NCBI GenBank assembly: GCA_963930655.1
Contig: OZ005609.1
Span: 10,274,501 to 10,338,500, forward strand
Direction: 5' to 3'
Source of the DNA: Myrica gale
Lineage: Eukaryota > Streptophyta > Magnoliopsida > Fagales > Myricaceae
DNA length: 64,000 bases
Positions 49,401 through 59,500 of this stretch are shown one piece after another; within the stretch, counting starts at the first letter, position 1; each line of letters begins with the position of its first letter. The translations under genes and the position numbers were made by a program. The notes under the pieces are model-generated. The model had not been told where the DNA came from, made no database searches, and saw nothing but the letters and a program-made list of their open reading frames with translations.

Positions 49401-51207
49401 GGAACTACCTGATGACTATTTTGTCGTGTTGGTGGGGGATATGATCACAGAAGAGGCCCTTCCAACTTACCAGACAATGCTTAATACCCTTGATGGAGTT
49501 CGAGATGAGACTGGTGCAAGCCTCACTTCTTGGGCAATATGGACGAGAGCATGGACTGCTGAAGAGAATAGACACGGTGACCTTCTAAACAAGTATCTTT
49601 ATCTCTCTGGTCGAGTAGACATGAAGCAAATTGAGAAGACAATTCAGTACCTGATAGGGTCAGGAATGGTGAGATTCTTGTTACCATTTGGTCGGTTTAG
49701 GTACTAAGCGCATGTCTAAAATCAACATACATTGCAGAGATAACTTCAAAAGTGTGAAGCGAAGACACTTTGTCAATAAATGAAAACTTTAGCAAAAATA
49801 TGAATATTAACATGATGCAAACTACCGAAATTGGCAATCTTTTATGCATAAGGGTTCGTCAATCTCTTGTCCCATTTCAATTCCTTACCAAACTTTTGAA
49901 AGTTTTCTATCCTCACTGGAAAACAATTAAACTTACATCAATGCTGTAAACAGCATTATGAAAAGCAAAGTGTTACAATATCTACAGTGCGATTGTTTTA
50001 CAAAAAATTTATTAAAATTTTACTTTTATCAAACACACTTCAAAATTTTACTTTTATTTTTATCACTCATTCACCAATTCCAATACCACCTCTTTTTTAA
50101 CACCAACACAAAATTTTAATAAAACTTTGAAAACAAACGCACTGCTAGTCTTTTATGGCTGTAACTTTCCTGAACCACTCACTGCATTTGTTTTAACTTC
50201 CAATTTCCAAGGCTTTGTCAATTCACTGGTAGGGTATCAATAAAACTAGATTGGAATGCTGGTTGTCTTGATTTTCATAGAAGAATCTTTTTCTACAACT
50301 TTTTCATGCCTTGTTCTTTCTTTTTGGGCTATTGCTTTTTTTTGTTTCTTCCAACTTCCACGTGACAGTTAACCTACAAACTTCACATCAGTCTTGAGCT
50401 CATTCTATACAATAATGTTTTGGCACTATAATCTTTTGTTGCTTACTCACAAAGTGAGCTACTTTCTGGAGTGTTCACAGAAAAGTAGTATTCAAATTTT
50501 TCCAGCCTTGCCATCAATTTCTCTAGGAGTTTTTTTGATGTCCAATTGCTATTTTTTTTTTGGTCTGGAAGATCACATATTATGCGGCAATGTTGTTTGG
50601 ATTTGGACTTTGGCATTTTCATCATCTCAATTTCATCTATTCTCAGGATCCTAAAACGGAAAACAACCCCTATCTTGGTTTCATCTACACTTCCTTCCAA
50701 GAGAGGGCAACATTCATCTCCCATGGAAACACAGCCAGGCTAGCGAAGCAGCATGGGGACATGAAGTTGGCACAGATTTGTGGCACAATTGCCTCGGATG
50801 AAAAACGCCATGAAACTGCCTACACCAAGATTGCGGAGAAGCTTTTTGAGATCGACCCAGATGGCACTGTCTTGGCTTTAGGTGACATGATGAAGAAAAA
50901 GATCTCTATGCCAGCCCACTTGATGTATGATGGCCAGGATGATAATCTTTTTGAACACTTCTCATCTGTTGCCCAGCAGCTCGGGGTTTACACTGTTAAT
51001 GACTATGCTGATATACTGGAGTTTCTTGTGGGAAGATGGGATATAGAGAAGTTGACGGGTCTTTCTGGAGAAGGACGCAAAGCTCAAGATTTCGTGTGTG
51101 GCTTGCCCCTGAGGATTCGAAAGTTGGAGGAGAGAGTTCAAGGAAGGGCCAAGCAAGTGTCGTCGGTTCCATTCAGCTGGCTTTTCGGTAGAGAATTAAA
51201 GGTGTGA
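46422..51207 (+). CDS. SAD: Stearoyl-[acyl-carrier-protein] 9-desaturase, plastidial
   Basis: Three exons: 46422-46537, 49164-49668 and 50647-51207. The split codon GT|G and a phase-0 second junction close the frame, giving 393 aa, normal for the family. The soluble plastid-stroma di-iron enzyme introduces a cis double bond into stearoyl-ACP to give oleoyl-ACP, with ferredoxin as electron donor. The first about 35 residues ([17 protein letters not shown]...) are Ser/Lys-rich with few acids, a chloroplast transit peptide. [20 protein letters not shown] begins the mature core. Iron ligands are visible as EENRH (E173, H176) and DEKRH (E259, H262), each in the E-x-x-H pattern. [20 protein letters not shown] and the C-terminal [15 protein letters not shown] are family hallmarks. 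No disabling change is seen; specificity (18:0 versus 16:0) is inferred from overall similarity. Confidence 0.95.
47361..47507. repeat. tandem duplication of about 67 bp (period 79)
   Basis: The block starting TTATTGTTATTTTCTAAG at 47361 recurs at 47440 with only an indel in the T-run and one or two substitutions. Confidence 0.85.
48753..48934 (+). mobile_element. Tourist/Harbinger-like MITE in the desaturase intron
   Basis: The left end is GGTTGTGTTTG and the right end, reverse-complemented, is GGCTATGTTTG. TTA flanks both sides, the 3-bp target typical of PIF/Harbinger MITEs. About 180 bp and non-coding. Family members lie at 37169 (inverted) and 56073. Confidence 0.75.
49669..50646 (+). 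other. intron 2 of the desaturase gene
   Basis: A phase-0 intron (ATG|GTGAGA ... TTCTCAG|GAT) containing the MITE at 49985-50144. Confidence 0.9.
49985..50144. mobile_element. 160-bp MITE in the desaturase intron
   Basis: Ends CAGTGCGATTGTTTT and, reverse-complemented, CAGTGCGTTTGTTTT. CTA flanks both sides, a 3-bp target duplication. The interior is AT-rich and non-coding. Confidence 0.75.
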
Positions 51208-53013
51208 GTGCATCAGCAGTCTGTCTGCACTCTCCCCATACTCATCTCATCAGGAGCGGAGAGAAATTGACAAGCTGTTCATTTTGCCGGCCGTCCTGTA
51301 TTAGGAGATGGAGGCGGGAGTGCTTGCTATCTGAACCTGGCTTTGTAGTTACACGTTTTCTTGTGTTTGTCATATATCGTCAGGAAAGTGACGTCTAGAG
51401 GCGGCGGTGTGGTTTTTTGCTTATATGTTCTTCATTCTAAAGCTAGAAAGTAATAGATGCTGTTTATTCGAATGTTTTTTATCCTATGAATCTGTCATTT
51501 CAGTGGAAGGCTATGTTTGAGCTTTACCAACGCTTTCTAATTATAATAGATGGGATGATGAGTTCCAATATGAAATACCTATGATTTAGCAACACAAATG
51601 TTTTACTTGAAAAGAAACTACTTTTGTTCAGGTTCTATCTTAGCTTTGCTCTGTGCCATCGATCACCAATTTCACTGATTCTATGGACTCAGCTAATGAC
51701 TTCCAAGCTATGCAAGGCTTTTATGCCTTGTTTTTAGTAGAGTAGGTATAGATGGTGGCCAACCGGACTAGTATCGTGGGGGTAAGTAATTAAGCTTTGG
51801 AGTTAATTAGGTGGTTCCTGCATTTGATCAAGAGATAACCACTCGTCGTCCAAGGATTAGGTTCGTTTTTCAGGACGCAGACTATCGGTACAGAACACAA
51901 ATATCACGCCACTGTAGCGGTTGAAATGTACGTGGGCACAAACACGTGGCAACGGTGCCAATGCGAGGGATCCGAGCACGTGGAGTTGCCTGTCTCTGCC
52001 AAATTTCCTTGGGTTGCGTGTTGGCACCAGTCATGTGACAGGTGAATATTCAGTTAACACCTTGTAATTTGGCTAGGCGCGAAAACAGAACCCAGGGTCC
52101 AAGTCGTGGAACCACAACCAGAACTGGACCTAGAACCAGAACCTGACCCAAAAATTGAAAGAGAAAAAACACTGCATGCTATAAATACTTATTGCACAAT
52201 AACCAGGAGCTGGGTTGTACAGGCAGAAGCTTCATTGCTCTAAATCCCACTTACACCTAGGTACTGTGCATACATGCAAGCTTGTAGAATTTGGATTCAG
52301 CCTCGCAGAATTCCCAATCTACTGGATTTCGCTTTAAAAGAAAGAGGGTTTCTTAATTTTCCAAAAAAACAAAAAAATCATAAAGAAAATCGAAAGCATT
52401 TTTCTACCAACCACTTGCAGAGCCAAAAACAGAATGTAAGTAAAAGAATACTGACCAGCCCCTGCTGGCTTGAACTTACGATATGGATTCTTTTGACCCC
52501 CAGAAACATTTTCTTCGGAAAAATTGGGCAGCAGAATTGCCGTATACCCATATTTTCAGCCACTTTCATATATCATGCAAATCAATAACCGGTAAAGTTA
52601 CCTGTTTTGCTGGTGGTGCAAATTATTAACCTTTTTTTCCTGAAAAAGTTATGGCGGATATTTGAATTGTTAGAGTTCTTTGTCTTCATTGTTTGCTTTT
52701 CTTAAGATAGAAGAGAATAGAAACCTAATTATATTTCGAATAATGCTACCATTCACGCCTTTGATCATTCCGAAATTAACCAATTTGATAAAATAGGCAT
52801 CGAGATTCAAGCCCCATCAACTAACAAGAACAATAAATATTTTAATAAATCAAATATATTTCTGTAGACCACTTCTCCATATAAATTTATATAGATAAAC
52901 AAAAGGAACAAAAAAAACCCAGCGAATAGAGCAATTCAGTAAATCCGCAAACGATGATAGTTGTTGCAGTGGCCAATCGACAATTCTATCATGAAGAGCA
53001 AAATACCAATTTA
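51208..53013. other. 3' flank of the desaturase gene and intergenic DNA
   Basis: Includes the 3' UTR of the desaturase gene (probably to about 51480). The frames at 52274-52588 resemble nothing known. Confidence 0.5.
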
Positions 53014-53583
53014 TTAGGCTTGGAAAGGCCATGGCCAGTCCTTCAAGTCGTCGTCTTGTTGCACTTTTCCACTCCTCATAGCATAGCTATTAGCCCCAGC
53101 ACCATCGCCATCAACAGAAGCATAGTACTTGAGGAAAAATGCAAGGGTCAAGACCACCCACTCCAAGCAAAAGATCAACACACATAACCCACCAGCCAAT
53201 TTTAGTATCACAGCCCCATCCTCTTCCCTCACGTAGGACTTCAACTGCCCGAGAAAATCCCCGGTCCTTGAGAAGATCAGCAGCGAGACCGACCCTTGAA
53301 AAATCGCAGTGAGCACTGTGGCCACCATGTGAGCGGCATACCATGGGCTAGTCCCCGATGCGGCCGCCGCACAGCCAGCGACCGCTCCGGCGATGGTTAA
53401 GACGTGGAGGAGGATAAGGAAGAAGCCACATATGGAAGGGACAAGGCGGAGGGAGAGGGTGAGGAAGATGCAACTGGAGGCTGCACCAAGAAGAATGTAG
53501 TTGCAGAAGAGAAAGGCCTTGTGGGTGTGGTAGTGAGATTGAGTCACTACGCCCGGTGGCGTGGCTTTCAAGGAGATGCCCAT
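53014..53583 (-). CDS. four-helix transmembrane protein, function unknown
   Basis: Single exon on the minus strand, 189 aa from the first ATG at 53583. The open frame extends upstream only through a TTG at 53619. Four hydrophobic segments are clear: around FLFCNYILLGAASSCIFLTL, ICGFFLILLHVLTIAGAVAG, AHMVATVLTAIFQGSVSLLI and LCVLIFCLEWVVLTLAFFL. A short basic N-terminus (MGISLKATPPG) precedes them and the protein ends VQQDDDLKDWPWPFQA. The layout and conserved-looking tail recall a plant-specific family of small membrane proteins of unknown function. I cannot assign an activity; a link to CASP-like proteins was considered but the loop motifs were not seen. Codon use and the lack of stops indicate a real gene. 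Confidence 0.8.
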   Translation of the reverse strand: MGISLKATPPGVVTQSHYHTHKAFLFCNYILLGAASSCIFLTLSLRLVPSICGFFLILLHVLTIAGAVAGCAAAASGTSPWYAAHMVATVLTAIFQGSVSLLIFSRTGDFLGQLKSYVREEDGAVILKLAGGLCVLIFCLEWVVLTLAFFLKYYASVDGDGAGANSYAMRSGKVQQDDDLKDWPWPFQA

Positions 53584-54127
53584 TCGAGGTTTCAGTTGAA
53601 TTTCGGCGAAATTGAACAAGATCCGGAGATTTGTGGAAGTGGGAGGGATATTCTGGAGTTAGAGTTTCGGAAGCAGAAACGGTGGGTACGACCGTACGAG
53701 GGAGAACTTTGTTCGTGGAAGAATGTGAAGGCGAAGAGGGAAGATATAGTGGGGGTGATGCGACGCTCAACGGTAATATTTTGTGAAAGGACAACAAATT
53801 ATGACCGTTGCATAAAGTCGTAGGGACACGCACAGAAACAAAATGTAACGGCTACTTTTGCCTTTTATTTTATTTTTAGTTGTTCTACCATTCATTCAAT
53901 ATGGAATTATGGATACTCTGATTTGTTGGGATTTTCCAGTCGATAAGTGGCTTGAAGATGAGATGGGCTGATTTTTTTTTTTTTGAGGACAAAATGAGCT
54001 TTATCTCAATTACATGAAAGGGCTGTCCCATTTCGTTTATGCCTGGACTAGGCAAAATAATTCACGTGAATATTTTGGAAGTAGAAAAATTTACGAAGTA
54101 ATATTTGAAATCTCAAAAAATTTAAAG
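53584..54127. other. 5' flank of the membrane-protein gene
   Basis: Non-coding. The + strand frame at 53404-53823 is antisense to the membrane-protein gene and its promoter. Confidence 0.5.
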
Positions 54128-54546
54128 AAATTTGATATTTTGGTCCTTGAGTTTATACCCATTTAGCAAATGAGTCATTTAGTTTTAAACTTCAAATTTT
54201 TACTCCTTGAGTTTTCTTTGTTTGACGAAATGATCATTCCTTCAGTCTGTCGTCCATATGCTTAACAGAGCTCTCTGACAGTTCAGCAAATTTGTATCGA
54301 TCGACCTCTACATGAAGCGGTCGACCTCTTCATGTACCGGTCAACCGCTTCCTGTACCGATCGACTGTTTACTTTCAACACATATACCTGATCAACCGCT
54401 TCATGTGTTGTTAAGCATATGGAAGGTAGACTGACGAAAAGAATATTTTGTCAAACAAATAAAACTCAATGACTACAAATTTAGAGTTTGAAAGTAAATG
54501 ACCTATTTGCCAAAGGGTATAAACTTAAGGATCAAAATGTCAAATT
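54128..54546. mobile_element. long-TIR foldback element with 20-bp tandem repeats in the core
   Basis: Left arm (54128-54280) and right arm (54405-54546) are inverted repeats of about 145 bp with moderate divergence (for example TTGATATTTTGGTCCTTGAG against TTGACATTTTGATCCTTAAG). The core has three 20-bp units (54299-54318, 54319-54338, 54339-54358) close to GGTCGACCTCTTCATGTACC, then a partial fourth. Non-coding; MULE-like or foldback MITE is an inference. Confidence 0.75.
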
Positions 54547-54559
54547 CCCAAAATTTAAC

Positions 54560-54830
54560 GCCATCTCTAATAATTTTAGACACAAATTCTAATACTTTTT
54601 TAAAAAATTCAATCAAATCTTTCATTTCTATACTTTTTCAAACTCCAATATTTTTTTATTAAAAAATTTCATCATTGAACACCTTATTAAAAACTCTAAT
54701 AAAAATAATTTTATAATTAAATATCTTTAAAATTTTCAACAACTGTTTACAAACTCTAATATACTTAAAATATTCACACCACTGTGAAATATAAATTTTG
54801 AGTAGTGTTTGCAACTAAACATCATCTTCA
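54560..54830 (-). repeat. AT-rich MITE-like repeat, copy 2 of 3
   Basis: Reverse-orientation relative of 8180-8490 and close to 55640-55920. Non-coding. Confidence 0.5.
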
Positions 54831-55639
54831 AGTTTTGTTTTTGCCCTTAATAAATTAGGTACTCAGGGGAGATATTAAATCGAATGAAAAATATTGACCT
54901 TCATAGAGCTTATGTTGAATATCAAGTGGACTGTTAAAATTCAATATTAGGGGAAAAATCAGTTTGTAACCCTGAACTATGAGGTTAATGTCACATTATG
55001 CATAAACTACCAAATTTATCATATTGAACTACCAAAATTTATCAATATTCGCTCTAATAAGATATGACTGTTAAATAAGATACGACTGTCAAAATCGTAT
55101 GACATGTGTTATAAATGACTCAAATCACATGAGTTTGACATATAATTCTTATTTGAGGATGTGGTACGCATTGATCAATTTTTATAATTTGAGGACTCAA
55201 TATACACTTGATAGTTTAAGCTTCCAAATTTACATTGATCATATTCATAATGAAAAAATGTCCCTTAAAACGTTAATTTTCTAAGGGGGATTCTCTCCTC
55301 TAGACAGTAAAATCCCCTAATTCAGATATGATTCCATTATAATTAGATTTTTAATTAATCAAATTAGCCAGAACCTTGACTTTTTATACAGACTGCAGCC
55401 ACACAAATCCATGGGGATCTTACCGCTGCATCGAAGTTAATTTTCAGAACCCATGACACCAAAGCCAAATGAACCTGGGTTTCCCACGCCTCACAACGGG
55501 CATAGTAACGTCCTTAGTGGGTTTGCCATTCATCTTGAAACTCCACCGACAAATGCCATGAAACAAGTGCTCCATTGTCTCCCCGACACTGCCACAAAAA
55601 GAATAGCATAGCAGAAATTGTTTTGATTTTAGTACACGT
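54831..55639. other. intergenic, no gene seen
   Basis: Non-coding. Weak inverted similarity between about 54960 and 55270 was seen but is too diverged to call. Confidence 0.45.
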
Positions 55640-55920
55640 TCGTTTTCAAGTTATTTTTAAAATTCAAATTTATTTATAAAATTATCACCGAACATTTTAA
55701 AAATTTAAACATAAATACTAATACATTTAACACAATCTCCAACAATTTTTTACACAAACTTCAATACATTTTTTAAAAAAATTATAACAAATTTTATCTC
55801 TATACTTTTTCACATAATTCCAATATTTTTTTATTAAACAATTACATCTAATCATATCTCTCTATCATTTACACAAACACCTATAAAAATACTATTTTAC
55901 TAAAATACTACAATTTTTTA
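55640..55920 (-). repeat. AT-rich MITE-like repeat, copy 3 of 3
   Basis: Shares ordered blocks with 8180-8490 when reverse-complemented (TGATTAGATGTAATTG, TGTGAAAAAGTATAGAGA, TTGTTGGAGATT). Confidence 0.55.
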
Positions 55921-56072
55921 CAACACGTGTCCCTAATATCGAAACCTCGCGAAATCTTTTTGGAAAATAGAAGCACCGACGTGAGATAAGAAGGAATTGC
56001 TTGGGCCACTGTTTGCAGCGCGTTTGATTTTCTATTTTTGAAAACCTGAAAGTAGGCTGAAAATTTGTTTTA

Positions 56073-56240
56073 GGTTGTGTTTGAGTGTTAAAATTTTGGG
56101 AAGGTTAAAATTTTAGGGTATTAAATTTGGTGAAAAGGTGAAGAGATAGATGATTTTTAATATTTATTATATTGAAAAATAATAATGTGATGTAAAAAAA
56201 TATTATATTGTAATTTTTTTATTGTGTTAAATTTTTTAAA
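56073..56240 (+). mobile_element. Tourist-like MITE, right end truncated
   Basis: Starts GGTTGTGTTTGAGTG after TTA and is highly similar to 48753-48934 along most of its length. The right terminus is lost. It lies about 360 bp upstream of the ELF9-like start codon. Confidence 0.7.
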
Positions 56241-56598
56241 ATCGTAAAATGTCTGTAATACAAACCAATAAACCCTTCCCAAGTGGCGTACGACATAACG
56301 CTGTTAAGAAAACGGATTTCACACGCTCACAAAAAAAAAAAAAAAAAAAGAAAAGGGATCGTACGACATAATTTTACTCATACTACAGGCCGTCAGTAGA
56401 AGGAAAGCCGGATATTGATATCCTCATCGGCGTACAAGAACCATCGTTCTCCCTGTGTATTAGGAATAGCTATAAACCAAACGTGCCTACAGCCTTCTAC
56501 TCTCTTCCGGTTGTTTACATTGGCCTCCTCTCTCACCGCTATGAACTTTTCTTCCGTACATCATCGAAAGAACGCCAAATATTGGACGCGCCGAAACG

Positions 56599-59500
56599 AT
56601 GTCGTCCCAGAACGGCTTCGAGGCTTCCCACCAACGGCAAAACCCTGGTGCGTCTCCGTTCTTTTGCAAGCAAATTTGATCAATTCTTTCTATTGCTGTC
56701 TTATGCTTGTTTTTTTATATTCTTCTTATTATAATTAATTCACGTTCGATGGATAGCATAGGGTTCCGACTCTTTTCCAGGATCCAGAAAACAATTTAAC
56801 ATGCTTCTGTTAATTCCGAACTTCTTTCCGTCCAATTAATTGTCCCTGGAATAATTTTTCCTGCTAATTTTTTGTTAGTTGATATGATCATGTCTCTGCG
56901 GATTTTGCAGGTGCAGAACAGAGCATTGACGGGAACTGCCAAATTATTGCTGAAGTTGGATGGTATATTCTCGGGGAAGATCAGCATCACGTTGACCCCT
57001 ATGCTTTGTCAGAGTTGCGTGGTGAGCATTTTCGTCTTAGATAATGTTGTGGTTCTTGTGAAAAATTACTGGGTATATGAAAAACTAATGCTAATTTGTA
57101 TAGAATAGCTTGCCGTGTAAAATAAAGAAACTGTTGGAAGCTCCATTTATTTTGTAATACTTTTGTCCAATAGATTTCCAGTGATTTATTTTTATTTCTT
57201 CTCTTGAATTTCAGTTTTACCAGCAAGCAATAGCACGGTTTCAGGAAAATTGTCCCTCTCTATCATGTTCAATTGGTATAACGAGCTATTGAAACATCTA
57301 TTTAGTTTAATTACTTCGCCTGGGCAGAATATTTCCTAAATGGGTACCTCTCCGAAAGTACACTTGTCTGGTATGAAGGGAGAAGTGAATGGCAGCCATT
57401 GTCCTCAATTCCTGGGGCGGTGACCGGAATCTCCCAGCAGGAAGCTGATGATTCAACTATATGTGAAGTCTTCTATACCTTTTTTTTTTCTACTACTGGG
57501 TCTGAATCTCTCTTGAATGATGGGTCTCACCATAATCTGAAATTTGCAGTGTCTGCCAATGATGATGATGAGTTTGAGAAATGGCAGAAAGAGATTAGAG
57601 AGGCAGAAGCAGCAGCAGAGTCAGAAGGGTTAAAGGACGAAATGCCTTTTGGAGATAGTGGTGCGGACTTAAGAGATTTTGATAGTGACAGACTTTCAAC
57701 CCCACCAGATGGTGAGGAAGAATTCACTGATGATGATGGGACTACATACAAGTGGGATCGCAATCTTAGAGCTTGGGTTCCTCAGGTCAGTGCTTTGGCA
57801 CATGCACTTTCTTCTTAAACATTCCTGACTTTGTAAAAATCTGGTATAGCTCGTGATATAGAAGCAACTAATTTGTTAAGGGTGGGATGAAAAACCTAAG
57901 CACTTCCATGTGAATCAATTTTGGATCTCTTTCTACGTTGTAAAGAACTTGGCGTTAATTTATTTAAAGCATGTTTTGTTGCTCTTGTTTTGCATTAAGT
58001 GTTGTCCTTTCCAACCAAATTTAATTGCATCCATGTCTTTGTACATCTCCAATATGGTTATGCACTATCATGTGCTCAAACTTGGCCCCAGAAATTGACT
58101 GCACTTGTGTTCTCCCGAGTAGGCCTGAACATGATTGGGCCGAGGGCCGAACCGGCCGACCCAAACCGACCGAAGCCCATTGGCGCGGGCGGTTGGGTGA
58201 TGGCCCAGGTCGGTCCTCGGCCCAGCTTATTTTCAAACCGAATGAATCGGTTCGGTTTTCGGTGATATGGGTCGGTTAACCGAAAACCGAACCGACCGAT
58301 ACCCTTTTACGTGTTTTTAGTTTTTACCCTGCCCCGTAGCCCTAACCCAGTAACCCTAAGTCCAAAAATCGCCCCTCCAGCCTCCAGGCTTCTCCTTTGC
58401 GCCGTTCCCCCACCAGCTCTCAACCTTCCCCTACCGCACCATTCTACCGCCTTTCCCCGCCGAACCCTAGTCTCAGTCGTTTTTGAAGCAGCCCCCTCCA
58501 GCCTCCGGCCTCCAGCTCTGATCTCTCACCCTTCCCCTGCTGCACCATTCCACCGTCTCTCCTCCTCTCAATCGTTTCTAAACGTATGCCCCCTCCGGCC
58601 TCCAGCTCTGAGCTGTCATCTTTTTCTATTTCTTTATTCTTCTATATAAATCGAACTAACCTTATTATTTTCGTTTCTTTGTATTTGGCAGAAATTGGAG
58701 TTAGCTTTCTTTTGAGGTATGCTCTCACTCTCTGTCACTGGGACTCTTTGCTTCGTGTTGTTCACCTTCATTTTTCTTTAAGTCCTTGACGATCCTATAG
58801 ATTGAGTGTTAAGGAAATTAAATGCATCGATTTCGTTATTTATGTGGATTATGACAGTTGCCAACCTCTTTGTGACCATGATGTTCTAGCGGATACCTTG
58901 CAGTATAATATTTGCTGACATTAGCTTTATTAATTTTAATTGACTAGTTTGAGTGCTAGCCATTCGAAACATATATGATACACTTTGAAAATGAATGAAA
59001 GCATGCATCTGTACATTTGGACCCAGTTTTAGTCTTCTTTCAGTTTCTTTGATTAATACTTTTGGGAATCAAAGAGTAGGAGTATAAATCAGACTACTTG
59101 CTTTTCTTCTTCTATGGCCAAATTAATCTAATTTACTATTGTTTTAGTTTCTAGGTTGTTGACATTGTTTGCTTTATAAAACATGTTACTGACATTGTTT
59201 GATTTGGAGATTGGTGAGTTGTGTTTATTCTGATGGACTTGAGATTGGGCTACAAATTGTTTTGTTTTTCTGTAGGGATTCGAATGTTGGGGGTTTGTTG
59301 GCTAGCTGGCTGTTGGTTGGCATTGTTTTCTTTATTTATTTGTGTGTGCTGTTTTTGGGTGCTACTCTTTCTCTGATTGCTACAAAGTTGTTGTTCTTGA
59401 GAATCTGTATTCGGTGGCAAGGTGTTGTAATAATGCTTTACTCTTTCTATGATTAGATAATTAGCATGTTAGGTTGTGTCATGTGTGAAGAATGTGATAG

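Noticed and set aside
53584..53619. TTG start extending the membrane protein by 12 residues
   Set aside because: A non-ATG start is unlikely, and the ATG at 53583 gives a sensible N-terminus before the first helix.
54940..55275. Possible further foldback element
   Set aside because: Inverted similarity is short and interrupted. Not distinguishable by eye from chance in AT-rich DNA.
57463..57549. Reading straight through this stretch as coding in the ELF9-like gene
   Set aside because: The frame happens to stay open, but a GTGAAG donor and TTTGCAG acceptor with matching phase remove a T-rich insert that looks intronic. Retention cannot be fully excluded.
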